From the NCBI RefSeq assembly GCF_964204645.1, contig NC_134027.1, positions 26,710,485-26,774,484 of the forward strand: a stretch of 64,000 nt of DNA, given 5' to 3'. The notes beneath the pieces were generated by a model. That model saw only the letters and a program-made list of their open reading frames with translations. It was not told where the DNA came from and did no database searches. The position numbers and the translations under genes are program-made. Positions 29,001 through 36,712 of this stretch are shown one piece after another. Numbering within the stretch: the stretch's first letter is position 1; every line of letters begins with the position of its first letter. The DNA is from Tubulanus polymorphus. Taxonomy: Eukaryota; Nemertea; Palaeonemertea; Tubulaniformes; Tubulanidae.

Positions 29001-32000
29001 TTCTATTCCAATATTGCTCCATGAAATATCATTACATATATAAGAAAGGTGAAGGGAATTCAAGGGCTCCACATCTTAAGAGGAAGCCCAATGCAGCAAT
29101 GGATAGATGATATCCACTCCTGGACAGGCGTCTGAGCTGAAAGATTGACCTGTCTGGTAGAGGACCCACTGTGCTCGAGGTTGTGATAAAGGATGTTTGT
29201 GCTAGTTGACTAAGGGAAGATGATGATGAATGATATAAGCTGAAAGATTGACCCGTCTGGTAGAGGACCTACTGTGCTCGAGGTTGTGATAAAGGATATT
29301 TGTGCTGCCTCCCTTGGTAGTTGACTAAGAGAAGATGATGATGAATGATATAAGCTGAAAGATTGACCGTCTAGTAGAGGACCCACCGAACTGGAGGCTG
29401 TTTACGCTGTCCTCCCCGCGTCAGATATAAGAATTACCTCATCATTGTCATCGAAGATTGGATTAATATTTTTCGGCCACGTTAAAACTTCACAGTTCAA
29501 ATCGATATCTTCCTGAGTGAAGAAATACGTGTCTAGAAGATACTGCAGACGTTTTTGACACTCTCCGATTCGTTCGTTCAGTTTAATCATTCCCATCGAT
29601 CGAGCGTTTTCAACAAACGCGACCATGTCGACTAATTCTTCACTCGTTTCCGGTGTTTTCAACGCTCGCTCTTTGATGTTCATGAATTCGCGACAAATAC
29701 TGAAATCGGTAAAATAATATTTTGTTGATCATCTTAGAATTTGATGAAAAAAGAAATTGCACAATTTAGACTTAAAATTCAGCGATGGAAAAGTTTATTG
29801 AGATCACAAAGTGTTGGTTGTGAAACCATTGATGAAAAACTCTTTGAGTCCATGTTTTAATGATAATATACAATTTCACACTTAGAATGAAGAATAGTCT
29901 GAAATGTTTCCTTGAGCTAATAATTTATTCAATGTTTCCTGTATTCCCGAGAATCCCTATTAGGATAAAGTTGAATCCTTGAATAAACTACTAGCTGAAG
30001 GAAACATCTTGGACTTTATTTTGGACTCTTATCATGGGATTTTGCTGTTTCCTAAAAGCCATCATCAGGTGGAATTTACTGTTTACCTCTGATTTTCGTT
30101 TCTGTGATCGGAAGCGACTCTGGTCAGTAGAATATCGGCGAGACCTCGAGCTTCTTCGGCTAAACCTCGTTTTAGATCCTCGCAATCGAGTCGTATCATA
30201 TCGAAATGTTCAATACTCGCTAATCCCATAATCTCTTTAGCAAGATTTCTAAACGTTTCTATATACTACAATTAAAACAACATACATGTATTTCATGGAA
30301 TTGATAAAATATTCAAAATGTCTCAAAATGGTAAAGAATCTTACAATAAGATTAAAACTCATTATAAAAGATTTAAAACGAAATCATTGTCAAGAATTAA
30401 AACCAAAATACAACTGATGATGGTCACTGATGAGAGAGAGCCTGAAATGTTATATTTTTGATTCTCAACTTTGATTTTAATCTTAAATTTCTATGTGGTT
30501 GGTTTTAATCTTATCATCTGTTTCCCACGTCTGAGTGTCTATTCTAGTAAAAGAATCTTACGTCACAATATTCCTCGAATGTGTGTTCTTCTTCCATGAA
30601 CTTCTGTATTTCATCATACGCCTCACCATTCACTATATAATCATACCTTTCAACTGAAATTAACAACTAACATTTTACAACAACTCATTACAACACAACA
30701 ACACGGGTGACAAATGAGAACTGACTTACTGAACGTTTGAAGATAAACTTGTGGTTCCTCGAAGTTACGTTTGCACGCTTCTTTCAGTTTATGAATAGCA
30801 GCATCAGTGATGTGCTGAGCTACAGTGACATCGGTATTTACGGTAGTTGTTCCACCAGCTAACCATGACTGAACAGTAGGTACCTATCATTACGCAACAA
30901 TTCAACTTTTAAACCGCAGTCTTTAACTGTCTGAAGACTTTTTAATAGATGGATTTTTAGAAGGTTCTGGATTAACAGAATATCAGCCATATCTTTTAAC
31001 TGTCTTCATTGTGAAAACAAGTAGTACAATGTAGGTTAACTGAGATCATTAGATATATTTTGCTACCAGTAGCTTCATCATGAAGAGTGAGTGATTCACC
31101 TGATGAAGCTAGTCTATGCACAGTCTATTCTAAATAAATCCATAAGAAATCACAAGTTTTTGACAGCTCCTCTCTCATTTACTATCTACTACACAAAGAG
31201 ATATTTTCATGCTTTAACTTACACTTTGCATAGTTTTATTCACTTGATGAACGATGAATAAAACGAGTTCTTCGAGATCTTCGTACGGCGGATAAAACTG
31301 CATTCGTTTATCGTCGAACGTCAATTCCATTCGTAATATCGGTAAATTCTCTTTATTATTCTCATCGAACAGATTCACCCAACCTTCGATTGTTCGCACT
31401 AATAAACTCTTTAACTGTAATCAATAAACATTTAACATTTAAGTGATGAATGTCATCAATGAGTTGATGACAAGAGCTGATTCTGACCACAGTTAAATGA
31501 ATTTTGCTCAACCGCTTTCAATTATTCATCGGAATCAATCAATTACATTTTAATTATAATATTGCATTCCCCAAAAAGCTGCTATGTAAGAGACAAATTT
31601 TATAGAGAAGAGATAAAATAAAGACCAAACCCAGTATCATACAGTGATACTGGAGGCTGGTCTTTGATACTGGTTTTATCTATTCCCTATCAATAGTGAG
31701 AAAGTCCCTGAATGCGTAGAGGAATAGAGGATGAAAGAAATAATTTGTATTCGGTGCTTTTTTCCAGATAAGGACTCGTCACATTTTATAGAGAATGGTC
31801 AGTGATACTGGTTTTATCAATTCCATTGTGCAATGTGACAAGTCGCTGTCTGTACAAGTTCACTCCATGAATGAGGTTTGTATAATACCTGGTTTGATAT
31901 GAGTGTTGTAATACAACTGAAGAAGTTATCCAGTTTATCCGATCGTATTGAACCCATTGTGTTTTTATCCGCGAATATATTGATCACTTTCGGATACCAG

Positions 32001-35000
32001 CTGTGCATCAATTTCTCTTCCGTTCGTTCGCAATCTAATATCACATTGTTACGTAGATGTTCGAACTCGAGAGGACCCTGAGCCCTGAAAATCATAAATA
32101 TTAAATGCTTAAATACATTATCAAGGTGGCCAGTTTTATCCGACTTGCATTTCTCTATTCCCTGACTTGATCTGCTAAGAATCTAATCAATTAACACCGT
32201 CAAATATGTTAAACATAGACAAAAACTATTTAATTTATGCAGGGTCTAGAAATCTCAACAAATTTCCCCCGCCTTTTCCCTGGTTTTTAGCTTTTTACAA
32301 AATTCCCCGACTTTTTTGAATCAAAGAATATTCCCCAACTTTTCTCAGATTTCTAGACATATGAGTTGAGGTAAAACGACACAAACCTGAAGTTTGAGCA
32401 ATCGACGAGAACTAATTTCAACAGAACGTCGTAACACATGTTTAAAACTATCTGCATAGACGGGTGTAGTATGTGTAGGTTCTGTTTCATTTCTTCACGG
32501 TTTTTCACGTAGGTGTCGTGCCATGGACTCGAGTAGTCTAAACCACTGAAAAATAATGGCTTAAATTCATACATCTGAACCACGATTAACGCAGAAATTA
32601 CCATTAAGAAAAAAATGGAAAAATGTAACACTGATGAAAATAATGCATAATCTATTTTTGATGTAAACAGTAGCAAAAAAAAGTTATCACCAAAAGTTTT
32701 CCACTGCAAACAGATTTTGAACAAAAAAAAAACCGAAATTAAGTGTAAATCTAAAATCATAATTGTTCTTAGAATTGATAAGAAAGCGTTTCGTACAGAA
32801 AACAGTTTCCATCATTATCAGAAAATTCACTACATGAAAAGTACAGGAAAAGTGATATGAAAAATGTATGTTTTGAAAAAAGAAAACTGAATAAGATTTT
32901 TTGACAACAGTAATGACAATAGTTTATGTCATAACCTGCTGAAATCTACACAAGTCAAGCTTTCTTCCAGTTTGGCAAATGATGTCCTACAAAGTTTAAA
33001 CAACTGTTAATACCATGAGAACAGTTGATATTTATTCATTTCAAGCAATTAAACAGTTTTGTAATAAAACATACCACGGTTCTTCTGGAAGTTCACCGGT
33101 GTCATCATTCTCTAGTCCTTTAATTGATGGTTTTACTAATGCATGTTGAACTGAAATACAAATAACATAAAACAGTTTATAATATAAGTTGTGAAATTGG
33201 TGTTTTCCTCAACAGCCAGAGTGGCAGCCATCCCTTTCATTTTTATATCCACCCCTCATAAATTATCTGCTGCCCCTAGCAAGGCGGATGTCGATATTCC
33301 ATCAATGCTTGTCAATACTCTATCAATGCTGATTATTACTTTAAAAAATGTTGAACTAATGCGAAAAATAGAAGATTACACAAAAATTAAGCTTAGTTTT
33401 TTGGTATTTTTTGGGGGGATAGAAAGCCTTGCTATTTCAGTACAAACAATGTTATACACTTAACAATCGACGTAGCACCTTTAAAATTCCAGCATAAAGA
33501 GAACACTGGTAAAAACTGGCTAAAAACTAGATAAAGTCTAAAATGGGCTCCGATGTGAAATTGAAGAGTTATAAATAAACCTACCCATTGATTTCTTCAT
33601 GCTACACGTATAGTTTTCGCCGATCTCCGCGAATAGCTCATCGATTACTTCTCGATGCATTGGTGTTTTTAAATGTTCAGGAATCATCGTCAGTATGTGA
33701 TCGAACCATTCCTGTTGCATGTCTGTGATCGGTGCTTCTTCGACGCATGATTTCATAAACTGATAATTCAACTAGAAACAAGACAATAATCTATATAGAA
33801 TTTCATGTAATTCACTAAAGCTTAGTTTTCTACATTATCATTGACTTCAGAGTTAAGATTACTGGGTAGTTCATTTCCAATTTGTTTAACTCCGTCATGA
33901 AAATGTTTAAGATTAAAATGGTTAAGTTTAGATTGTCTTCTTCATCAAAAACATGAAGAAATCAATTTAGCAATTAAACCAAAAAATAGAGATTTTCTTT
34001 TTCGTGAAACTGGGCCCAGTAGGATTTGAATTACCAAGAATGAATTGGATTTAATTCACAGAACAAACTACTTACCACAATAGAACTTTTTAAGACTCAA
34101 AAGTACTTTTGGATCCTCCAATAATCAGTAATATTATCAAACCAAAATTTGGAGTTTAACTTAACCGTAAACCTGGATTCAGAATTTACTGTGGAAATGG
34201 ATTGTGGGGATTTGTAATATGTTTTACTTACACGAATTCTTCTGTCTTTTCCCATCATCTGTATTGATTATTATTAGGAAAGGACAGATTTGAAAGGAAA
34301 GTGAGGAGGTGAGGGGGTGATAGAGGATGAAAACGAGGATGATTTAAGGTATTATCGGGATCGATGCCATGGGTGATTTTAAAAAGGTGATGACAAGACA
34401 AATAATGTTTGAGAGGAGGAAAATTGTGAAATAATGAAAATGTTTAATCGAAAAGAAAAAAAAGAAAGAAAATATTCTCTATTAGAATTAAACATCGCAA
34501 TATATCATTTTCGTCTATAATATTGAATTTAACACTAGGCATACGCAGTGAGTGAATAAATTTGATAAGTTTGAATTGAATTTACCTCCGCTGGATAATC
34601 TGGTCCATCATCTTTTACTTCATCTTTCTTACTACTATTTACAGCATCAGTATAAACACTCATTGCATTCTCGAGCCTGAAATATTTACAATAGTTCATA
34701 TTTGATTTGATCATTGAAACTTGAGCGCAAAATTCTAACAATTTTTTCCTTAATAAGCCAGAAATATTGAAAGAGAGAAATACCTGAATAAAAGCAGCTA
34801 AAGATAATGTGTGAGACTCAATTGACATTGTTCCCAAAAGTTTTACATAAATTCAAAATTTCCCAAGTTTTTTCCAAGTATTTCACTGGTAATTTTTGAA
34901 TTTTCTCAAATGGATCCATCAGGGACGTCAACACTTCAGTGGTGACTGGTTGATGAAGGTGATTTTCAAGGAAAATTACTGAACAAATTTTGCCCTTGGG

Positions 35001-35379
35001 GTTCGCAATTGAAATCCCAAAACTATAATACTGATACAAGCTATGTGAAGTGAAACCAATTTCCCAAATATATCCAAAATTCCAGAAATTCCAAAACTCG
35101 GAAATTCCCAATTTTTCCCAACGGGTAGTGTACAGGTTGATGATTAACATTTGAAAAATATTTCCACTATTCGACTTACATGATTTTTTTCAGGAGACCT
35201 TGCCTGTGATCGGCCATTCTAAACTTCATCAATCGACTATTAGCGTAGGGGTCGTCCTGTTTGACGGGCTGAACAATCGGAGGTAACCGTGGCAATCCAT
35301 TCGGTCCAATACCGCGAGCTGAATTCTTCTGTTTCGCAGCCAACGGGCCTCCATTTATTTGTTGACCTTCAGAAGCCAT
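2168..35379 (-). CDS. DNAH7: Dynein axonemal heavy chain 7 (single-headed inner-arm dynein), complete gene
   Basis: ATP-driven motor of the ciliary inner dynein arm. The ATG is at 35379-35377 (product starts [11 protein letters not shown]) and the TAG at 2170-2168 (product ends [15 protein letters not shown]). I traced 56 coding-exon positions using AG/GT borders and phase; summed lengths are 12,054 nt, giving 4017 aa against about 4,024 in vertebrates, which validates the model. In order it holds the tail and linker, AAA1 (GPAGTGKT, Walker B CFDEFNR), AAA2 (GEPFGSKT), AAA3 ([15 protein letters not shown]), AAA4 (GVGGSGRQS), the coiled-coil stalk with microtubule-binding tip, AAA5/6 and the C-terminal domain. 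Stretches such as [34 protein letters not shown] and [17 protein letters not shown] point to DNAH7 over its paralogues DNAH3 and DNAH12. Exon coordinates are listed in the domain-block entries. A 5' UTR exon appears to start at 35995, head-to-head with IQUB. The paralogue assignment is from remembered family sequence, not a tree. Confidence 0.95.
5020..6250. repeat. 43-bp satellite array inside a DNAH7 intron
   Basis: About 28 head-to-tail copies of a 43-bp unit containing ACTGTCTATAATACATCTAG and GAGTTTCTATCGACGAC. The array fills most of the intron between exons 4771-5004 and 6466-6603. Copies are nearly identical. Outer copies at both ends carry GACGACTGACTG while the central block carries GACGACCGACTG. 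The last copies on the right are shortened and diverged (around 6160-6245). It is not a CRISPR array: there are no variable spacers and the whole unit repeats. Confidence 0.95.
7455..7586. mobile_element. Palindromic MITE-like element, family A, copy 1
   Basis: A roughly 130-bp element in a DNAH7 intron with imperfect inverted ends: GCCAGTTCCTCAAAATGGTT on the left, and the reverse-complement-like AACCATCTTTTGAGCAACTG on the right. Related copies lie at 15105-15333, 25619-25750, 48777-48911 and 49680-49798. Confidence 0.7.
9014..9154 (-). CDS. DNAH7: DNAH7 alternative exon, copy a (3' copy in the transcript)
   Basis: This 141-bp exon is homologous to 9713-9853. It encodes [20 protein letters not shown] then [14 protein letters not shown] and [11 protein letters not shown]. 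Acceptor and donor are intact and phases match copy b. The [15 protein letters not shown] stretch is the form familiar from vertebrate DNAH7, so this copy is probably the ancestral or default version and copy b the diverged one. The intron between the copies (9155-9712) contains no other exon I can see. Confidence 0.82.
9713..9853 (-). CDS. DNAH7: DNAH7 alternative exon, copy b (5' copy in the transcript)
   Basis: This 141-bp exon has an AG acceptor next to 9853 and a GT donor next to 9713. It encodes [20 protein letters not shown] followed by [14 protein letters not shown] and [11 protein letters not shown]. It enters and leaves in exactly the same phase as its neighbour copy at 9014-9154, and is homologous to it along the whole length. 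Each copy joins the preceding exon (10266-10438, ending HDS) to the following one (8221-8524, starting AKGELNHEE) in frame. The two are therefore probably mutually exclusive. It covers the helix-rich segment entering AAA6. Confidence 0.8.
10010..10230. mobile_element. Palindromic repeat (GGATCCAGTTC family), dispersed copy
   Basis: Imperfect inverted repeat built from AACTCACAACTG, CAGGATCCAGTTC and GAGTTAACTCT motifs. The same motifs recur at 13496-13760 as a tandem array and at 20755-20935 as another palindrome. All are in DNAH7 introns. Confidence 0.6.
10770..10975 (-). mobile_element. tRNA-derived SINE-like element
   Basis: Read on the minus strand, this intronic segment has a tRNA-like pol III promoter: an A-box-like TTAGCTCAGTTGGTTGAG followed about 40 bp later by a B-box-like TAGTTCGAAACC. 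The body downstream is not a complete tRNA cloverleaf, so a SINE head is more likely than a tRNA gene. Confidence 0.6.
11246..12299. other. 1-kb AT-rich DNAH7 intron
   Basis: The longest unexplained intron between exons 12300-12514 and 11053-11245. It is AT-rich. The open frames in it (for example 11950-12252) have no family signature or phase-compatible splice pair, and I see no further coding exon or strong element. Confidence 0.6.
13496..13760. repeat. 65-bp tandem repeat, four copies
   Basis: Four direct copies at a 65-bp period (the GACTC junction falls at 13561, 13626, 13691 and 13756). Each contains AAACTCATAACTGGTAGGGC and CAGGATCCAGTTCCACAGTT. It lies just downstream of the large stalk exon in an intron. 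The unit is made of the same palindromic motifs as the dispersed repeats at 10010-10230 and 20755-20935. Confidence 0.9.
13806..16635 (-). other. DNAH7: DNAH7 AAA4 and stalk with microtubule-binding domain
   Basis: Exons 16366-16635, 15798-15990, 15541-15702 and the large 1,220-bp exon 13806-15025. The AAA4 P-loop is [14 protein letters not shown], the dynein form of the motif. The large exon holds the end of AAA4 ([18 protein letters not shown]), then the coiled-coil stalk ([12 protein letters not shown], heptad-like [13 protein letters not shown]) and the tip region ([35 protein letters not shown]). The return helix continues into 13089-13371. This exon is clearly more GC-rich and CG-rich than the surrounding introns. 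Confidence 0.93.
15105..15333. mobile_element. Family A palindromic MITE, tandem or nested pair
   Basis: Two adjacent family-A units in the intron between exons 15541-15702 and 13806-15025. The first starts GGGCCAGTTGTTCAAAAGTT, and the second ends with TCAGCAACTGCAGCACCTG. The internal GTTACTATGGTATTCATC and CATAGTAACTATGAACTTTT motifs are inverted versions of each other. Confidence 0.65.
16640..17040. mobile_element. Interspersed repeat shared with 34740-35145
   Basis: About 400 bp in a DNAH7 intron (between exons 17060-17340 and 16366-16635) that matches 34740-35145 in order and orientation. Shared landmarks are GACATTGTTCCCA, TTTTACATAAATTCAA, CAAGTATTTCA, GGTGATTTTCA and TATGTGAAGTG. 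No coding capacity is seen, so it is probably a degenerate non-autonomous element. Confidence 0.6.
17460..17725. mobile_element. Inverted-repeat element, family D
   Basis: Ends with GAAATGTTTCCTTAAGCTA on one side and the inverted TTAGCTAAAGAAACATTTCC on the other. Similar ends occur at 29890-30030 and at 41520-41810, in introns of DNAH7 and IQUB. Confidence 0.6.
18600..18900. repeat. (GACT)n microsatellite in DNAH7 intron
   Basis: About 300 bp of tetranucleotide GACT repeat with interspersed GATT and GTTT variants. It fills the 356-bp intron between AAA3 exons 18905-19053 and 18410-18548, ending only a few bases from the splice donor side. The Ser-Val-Ser-Gln open frame it creates on the minus strand is an artefact of the repeat. 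Confidence 0.95.
19380..19600. mobile_element. Interspersed repeat family F, copy 1 (copy 2 at 33195-33420)
   Basis: Shares with 33195-33420 the landmarks CCCTTTCATTTTTA, ATCTGCT, TATCAATGCTGAT, GTGAAAAATAGAAGATT and AATTAAGCTT in the same order. Both copies are intronic. No open reading frame of note is seen. Confidence 0.6.
20755..20935. mobile_element. Palindromic GGATCC/CAGTTC family, dispersed copy
   Basis: Hairpin-forming repeat with GAACTATAGAACTGAACCCA on the left, mirrored by AACTGTAGAAATGGGTCC on the right. The central AGTTAACT and TGAAAATGAACTAA motifs are symmetric. It is intronic in DNAH7. Confidence 0.6.
21195..21350. mobile_element. Interspersed repeat family H, copy 1 (copy 2 near 32125-32360)
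   Basis: Shares TCTGCTAAGAATC, CAATCA and GTCAAGTATGTAA/GTCAAATATGTTAA, ACATAGA, TTTATGCA and AATCTCA in order with 32125-32360. Both copies are in DNAH7 introns. A tandem direct duplication of about 62 bp (GCATCACCAAACCAGACTA at 21876 and 21938) sits nearby. Confidence 0.55.
21574..23351 (-). other. DNAH7: DNAH7 AAA1 module, main ATPase site
   Basis: Exons 23156-23351, 22155-22640 and 21574-21803 encode AAA1, the hydrolytic site that drives the power stroke. The Walker A is [10 protein letters not shown] near residue 1324, and the Walker B is [12 protein letters not shown] at the start of the 486-bp exon. The sensor-type segment [18 protein letters not shown] and the [15 protein letters not shown] stretch are intact. 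All catalytic motifs look functional. Confidence 0.93.
23549..23836. mobile_element. piggyBac-type MITE with TTAA target duplication
   Basis: A 288-bp element in the intron between DNAH7 exons 24039-24171 and 23156-23351. It begins CCCTTTCAGTGCGTC and ends with the inverted GCACTGAAAGGG. It is flanked on both sides by TTAA (23545-23548 and 23837-23840), the hallmark target of piggyBac-type transposons. A sub-terminal ACACCGCAGTGC-type inverted motif recurs inside. It has no transposase frame. Confidence 0.88.
25619..25750. mobile_element. Family A palindromic MITE, copy 3
   Basis: About 130 bp in a DNAH7 intron, starting GGGACCAGTTGCTCATAAGT and ending with the inverted CTTTTGAGCAACTGCAGTCC. 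The central CCGTAGTAACAATGAACCTT matches the other copies. Confidence 0.7.
25925..26060 (-). mobile_element. tRNA-like (SINE-like) fragment
   Basis: On the minus strand CTACTGGTTAGCATGC resembles an A box and GACCCGGGTCCCATCCCGGG a B box with T-arm. It cannot be folded into a complete tRNA by eye, so it is probably a SINE head in the intron before exon 25241-25523. Confidence 0.45.
27790..27895 (-). other. DNAH7: Charged low-complexity insert in the DNAH7 tail
   Basis: Within exon 27723-28011 the product runs through an Arg/Lys-rich block ([13 protein letters not shown]) directly into an Asp/Glu-rich block ([13 protein letters not shown]), joined by TASVSD. It is an in-frame insertion in the tail coiled region, probably a solvent-exposed loop. 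Confidence 0.75.
29040..29400 (+). mobile_element. LINE reverse-transcriptase C-terminal remnant with tandem duplication
   Basis: Plus-strand conceptual reading gives [17 protein letters not shown] followed by a stop and AERL. This resembles the GRPxxRWxDDIxxWTG tail common at the end of non-LTR retrotransposon ORF2 proteins. The following segment (GCTGAAAGATTGACC, TAGAGGACCCACTGTGCTCG, GATGATGATGAATGATATAA) is repeated about three times at a period near 105 bp. It is intronic in DNAH7 and clearly dead. Confidence 0.6.
29890..30035. mobile_element. Family D inverted-repeat element, copy 2
   Basis: Starts GTCTGAAATGTTTCCTTGAG and ends with the inverted CTAGCTGAAGGAAACATC. The internal TATTAGGATAAAGTTGAA is shared with 17655-17675. 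It lies just upstream (transcript sense: downstream) of DNAH7 exon 30087-30265. Confidence 0.65.
31010..31135. mobile_element. Interspersed repeat family C, copy 3
   Basis: Shares TGTAGGTTAACT, AGTAGCTTCATC and ACCTGATGAAGCTA with copies near 4560-4700, 25035-25215 (inverted) and 59075-59220. The GATGAAGC core is itself inverted-repeated. Intronic in DNAH7. Confidence 0.55.
34740..35145. mobile_element. Interspersed repeat, second copy of the 16640-17040 element
   Basis: Same landmarks and orientation as 16640-17040, here in the large intron between DNAH7 exons 35180-35382 and 34586-34676. The two copies differ at many bases, so both are old. Confidence 0.6.
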
Positions 35380-35994
35380 GATCTGTAAAAACAGTTACAT
35401 CAAAGAGTTAGCTCAACTGTTGTAAAACTAGGCTAGGTATAAGGCTAGCTTCTAGCCGGTGTAGTAACAGACTAGATAGTACTATATAGATATAGTATCA
35501 ACATCTAGGTCACCTTTCATTCCACCTAGGAACTAAGCCTACTCATAGTGTAAGGTAGATAGGGAACCATTAAGGGACACTTTAAGGCCAAACTGTATTC
35601 TAGTATCTGACTGTAAACTGATGGGGCGTACACATTGAGATTCAGCTTCTGAATTCCCATCCTGCTGTGCTAAGCCTCTAACTGTAGTTAAGGGCATCTA
35701 AACTGTAGTCTGAAACCCAGATGACACAGACAGGTTCCGTACTACAAAAAAGTACAATCTGTTGCCCGGTTGGTCATTATTGTTTCAAACGGAGATTGTT
35801 TGTACTGCCGTCTGCGAAACTTTTTTATCTTTTACATTTAGCTTGAATTTAAAGGGACTTAAGTTTTTAGTGAGCGGGTGTAATCATTTTACATAAGCCA
35901 AAATCTTTTTGAAAATTAGTTTCTTAGACTTCTTTTTACAAGAAAAGATTTCTCCAGCAGAAAATACTGACTGAAAAATGAAACAATTTCTTAC

Positions 35995-36416
35995 CGGAAA
36001 GTGCAACAGCAGCAGCAGCAGCAGTAGCAGCAGGTGCCGGTGCAGCAGCAGTTGGGGCAGAAATAATAGATCAAAACTTCACAACTTTTAATCCTTCGAA
36101 TTCATTACTTAATCAAACATCATCAGGGACATCGATCACTAAGGGAAGTGTATTTCTTGTTTACTTCCTGGTTCATGAAATCTCGACTATCCGCGAGACT
36201 CGGCGAGATCGAGCCTACACTTGTTACACTTCACGCGATTGGTTGAAAGTTTTACCCAGACTCGTTGGAACCAATCAAATCAGTCGTTACAAATCCGTCG
36301 ATAATCCTTGGCGACCGTGACGTCATTTCCTAAACAAGTATGGCGGCGGTGTCAGAGTGAAAACAGTCTTTACAGCTAAATTGTTCCACTTATCACTGGT
36401 TTATCATTGATTAACG
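35995..36416. promoter_or_regulatory. Bidirectional DNAH7/IQUB promoter with first (non-coding) exons
   Basis: A minus-strand splice donor at 35993-35994 (GTAAG read in reverse) ends a DNAH7 5' UTR exon rich in CAG triplets (about 36006-36060). A plus-strand donor at 36417 ends an IQUB 5' UTR exon. Between them lie an inverted CCAAT (ATTGG near 36240), a CCAAT near 36273, a full palindromic CRE TGACGTCA at 36318-36325, and a YY1-like AAGTATGGCGGCGG at 36337-36350. No TATA box and no clear full X-box (RFX site) was found; GGTCGCC near 36312-36317 on the minus strand is at best a half-site. Confidence 0.7.
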
Positions 36417-36712
36417 GTAAGTTTATCATCTGAATAATCTTAGAAATACTCATCTTTACAAGTTGCAAATAATCTGTTTATTTGACTCGAGAAAAGCAGA
36501 ATAATTTAATGCATTTTCAGACTAAAAGTTCACAATCAACTCAACCTCAACTCTCTCCTCAACTCCTCGCTCAAGCCTGTCCAGTTTCCTCTGTGTACAT
36601 TTCTTTATCTTTGTTATCATGTTACTGCTGTAAGTGTTTGGTGGTGATGATGGTGGGCGCCGATTCAAATTCACAATCGGCTCAATTTCCTTTTTTTCAG
36701 GCAAAGTTTAAA

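Larger units (their letters stand above)
24039..35382 (-). other. DNAH7: DNAH7 N-terminal tail and linker exons (about residues 1-1293)
   Basis: Exons in transcript order: 35180-35382 (ATG at 35379), 34586-34676, 34232-34258, 33585-33771, 33075-33150, 32936-32986, 32387-32545, 31889-32084, 31223-31414, 30730-30883, 30562-30653, 30087-30265, 29438-29699, 28763-28969, 28306-28427, 27723-28011, 26919-27305, 26123-26439, 25241-25523, 24612-24888, 24039-24171. Two are very short: 34232-34258 is a 27-bp in-frame microexon (MMGKDRRIR) and 32936-32986 is 51 bp. Exon 27723-28011 carries a highly charged Lys/Arg then Asp/Glu insert. The exons from 26919-27305 downwards include the family-typical tail/linker stretches [36 protein letters not shown] and [12 protein letters not shown]. 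Confidence 0.9.

Noticed and set aside
36150-36360. X-box (RFX site) in the DNAH7/IQUB promoter
   Set aside because: Only a half-site-like GTCGCC was found. No second half at the right spacing.
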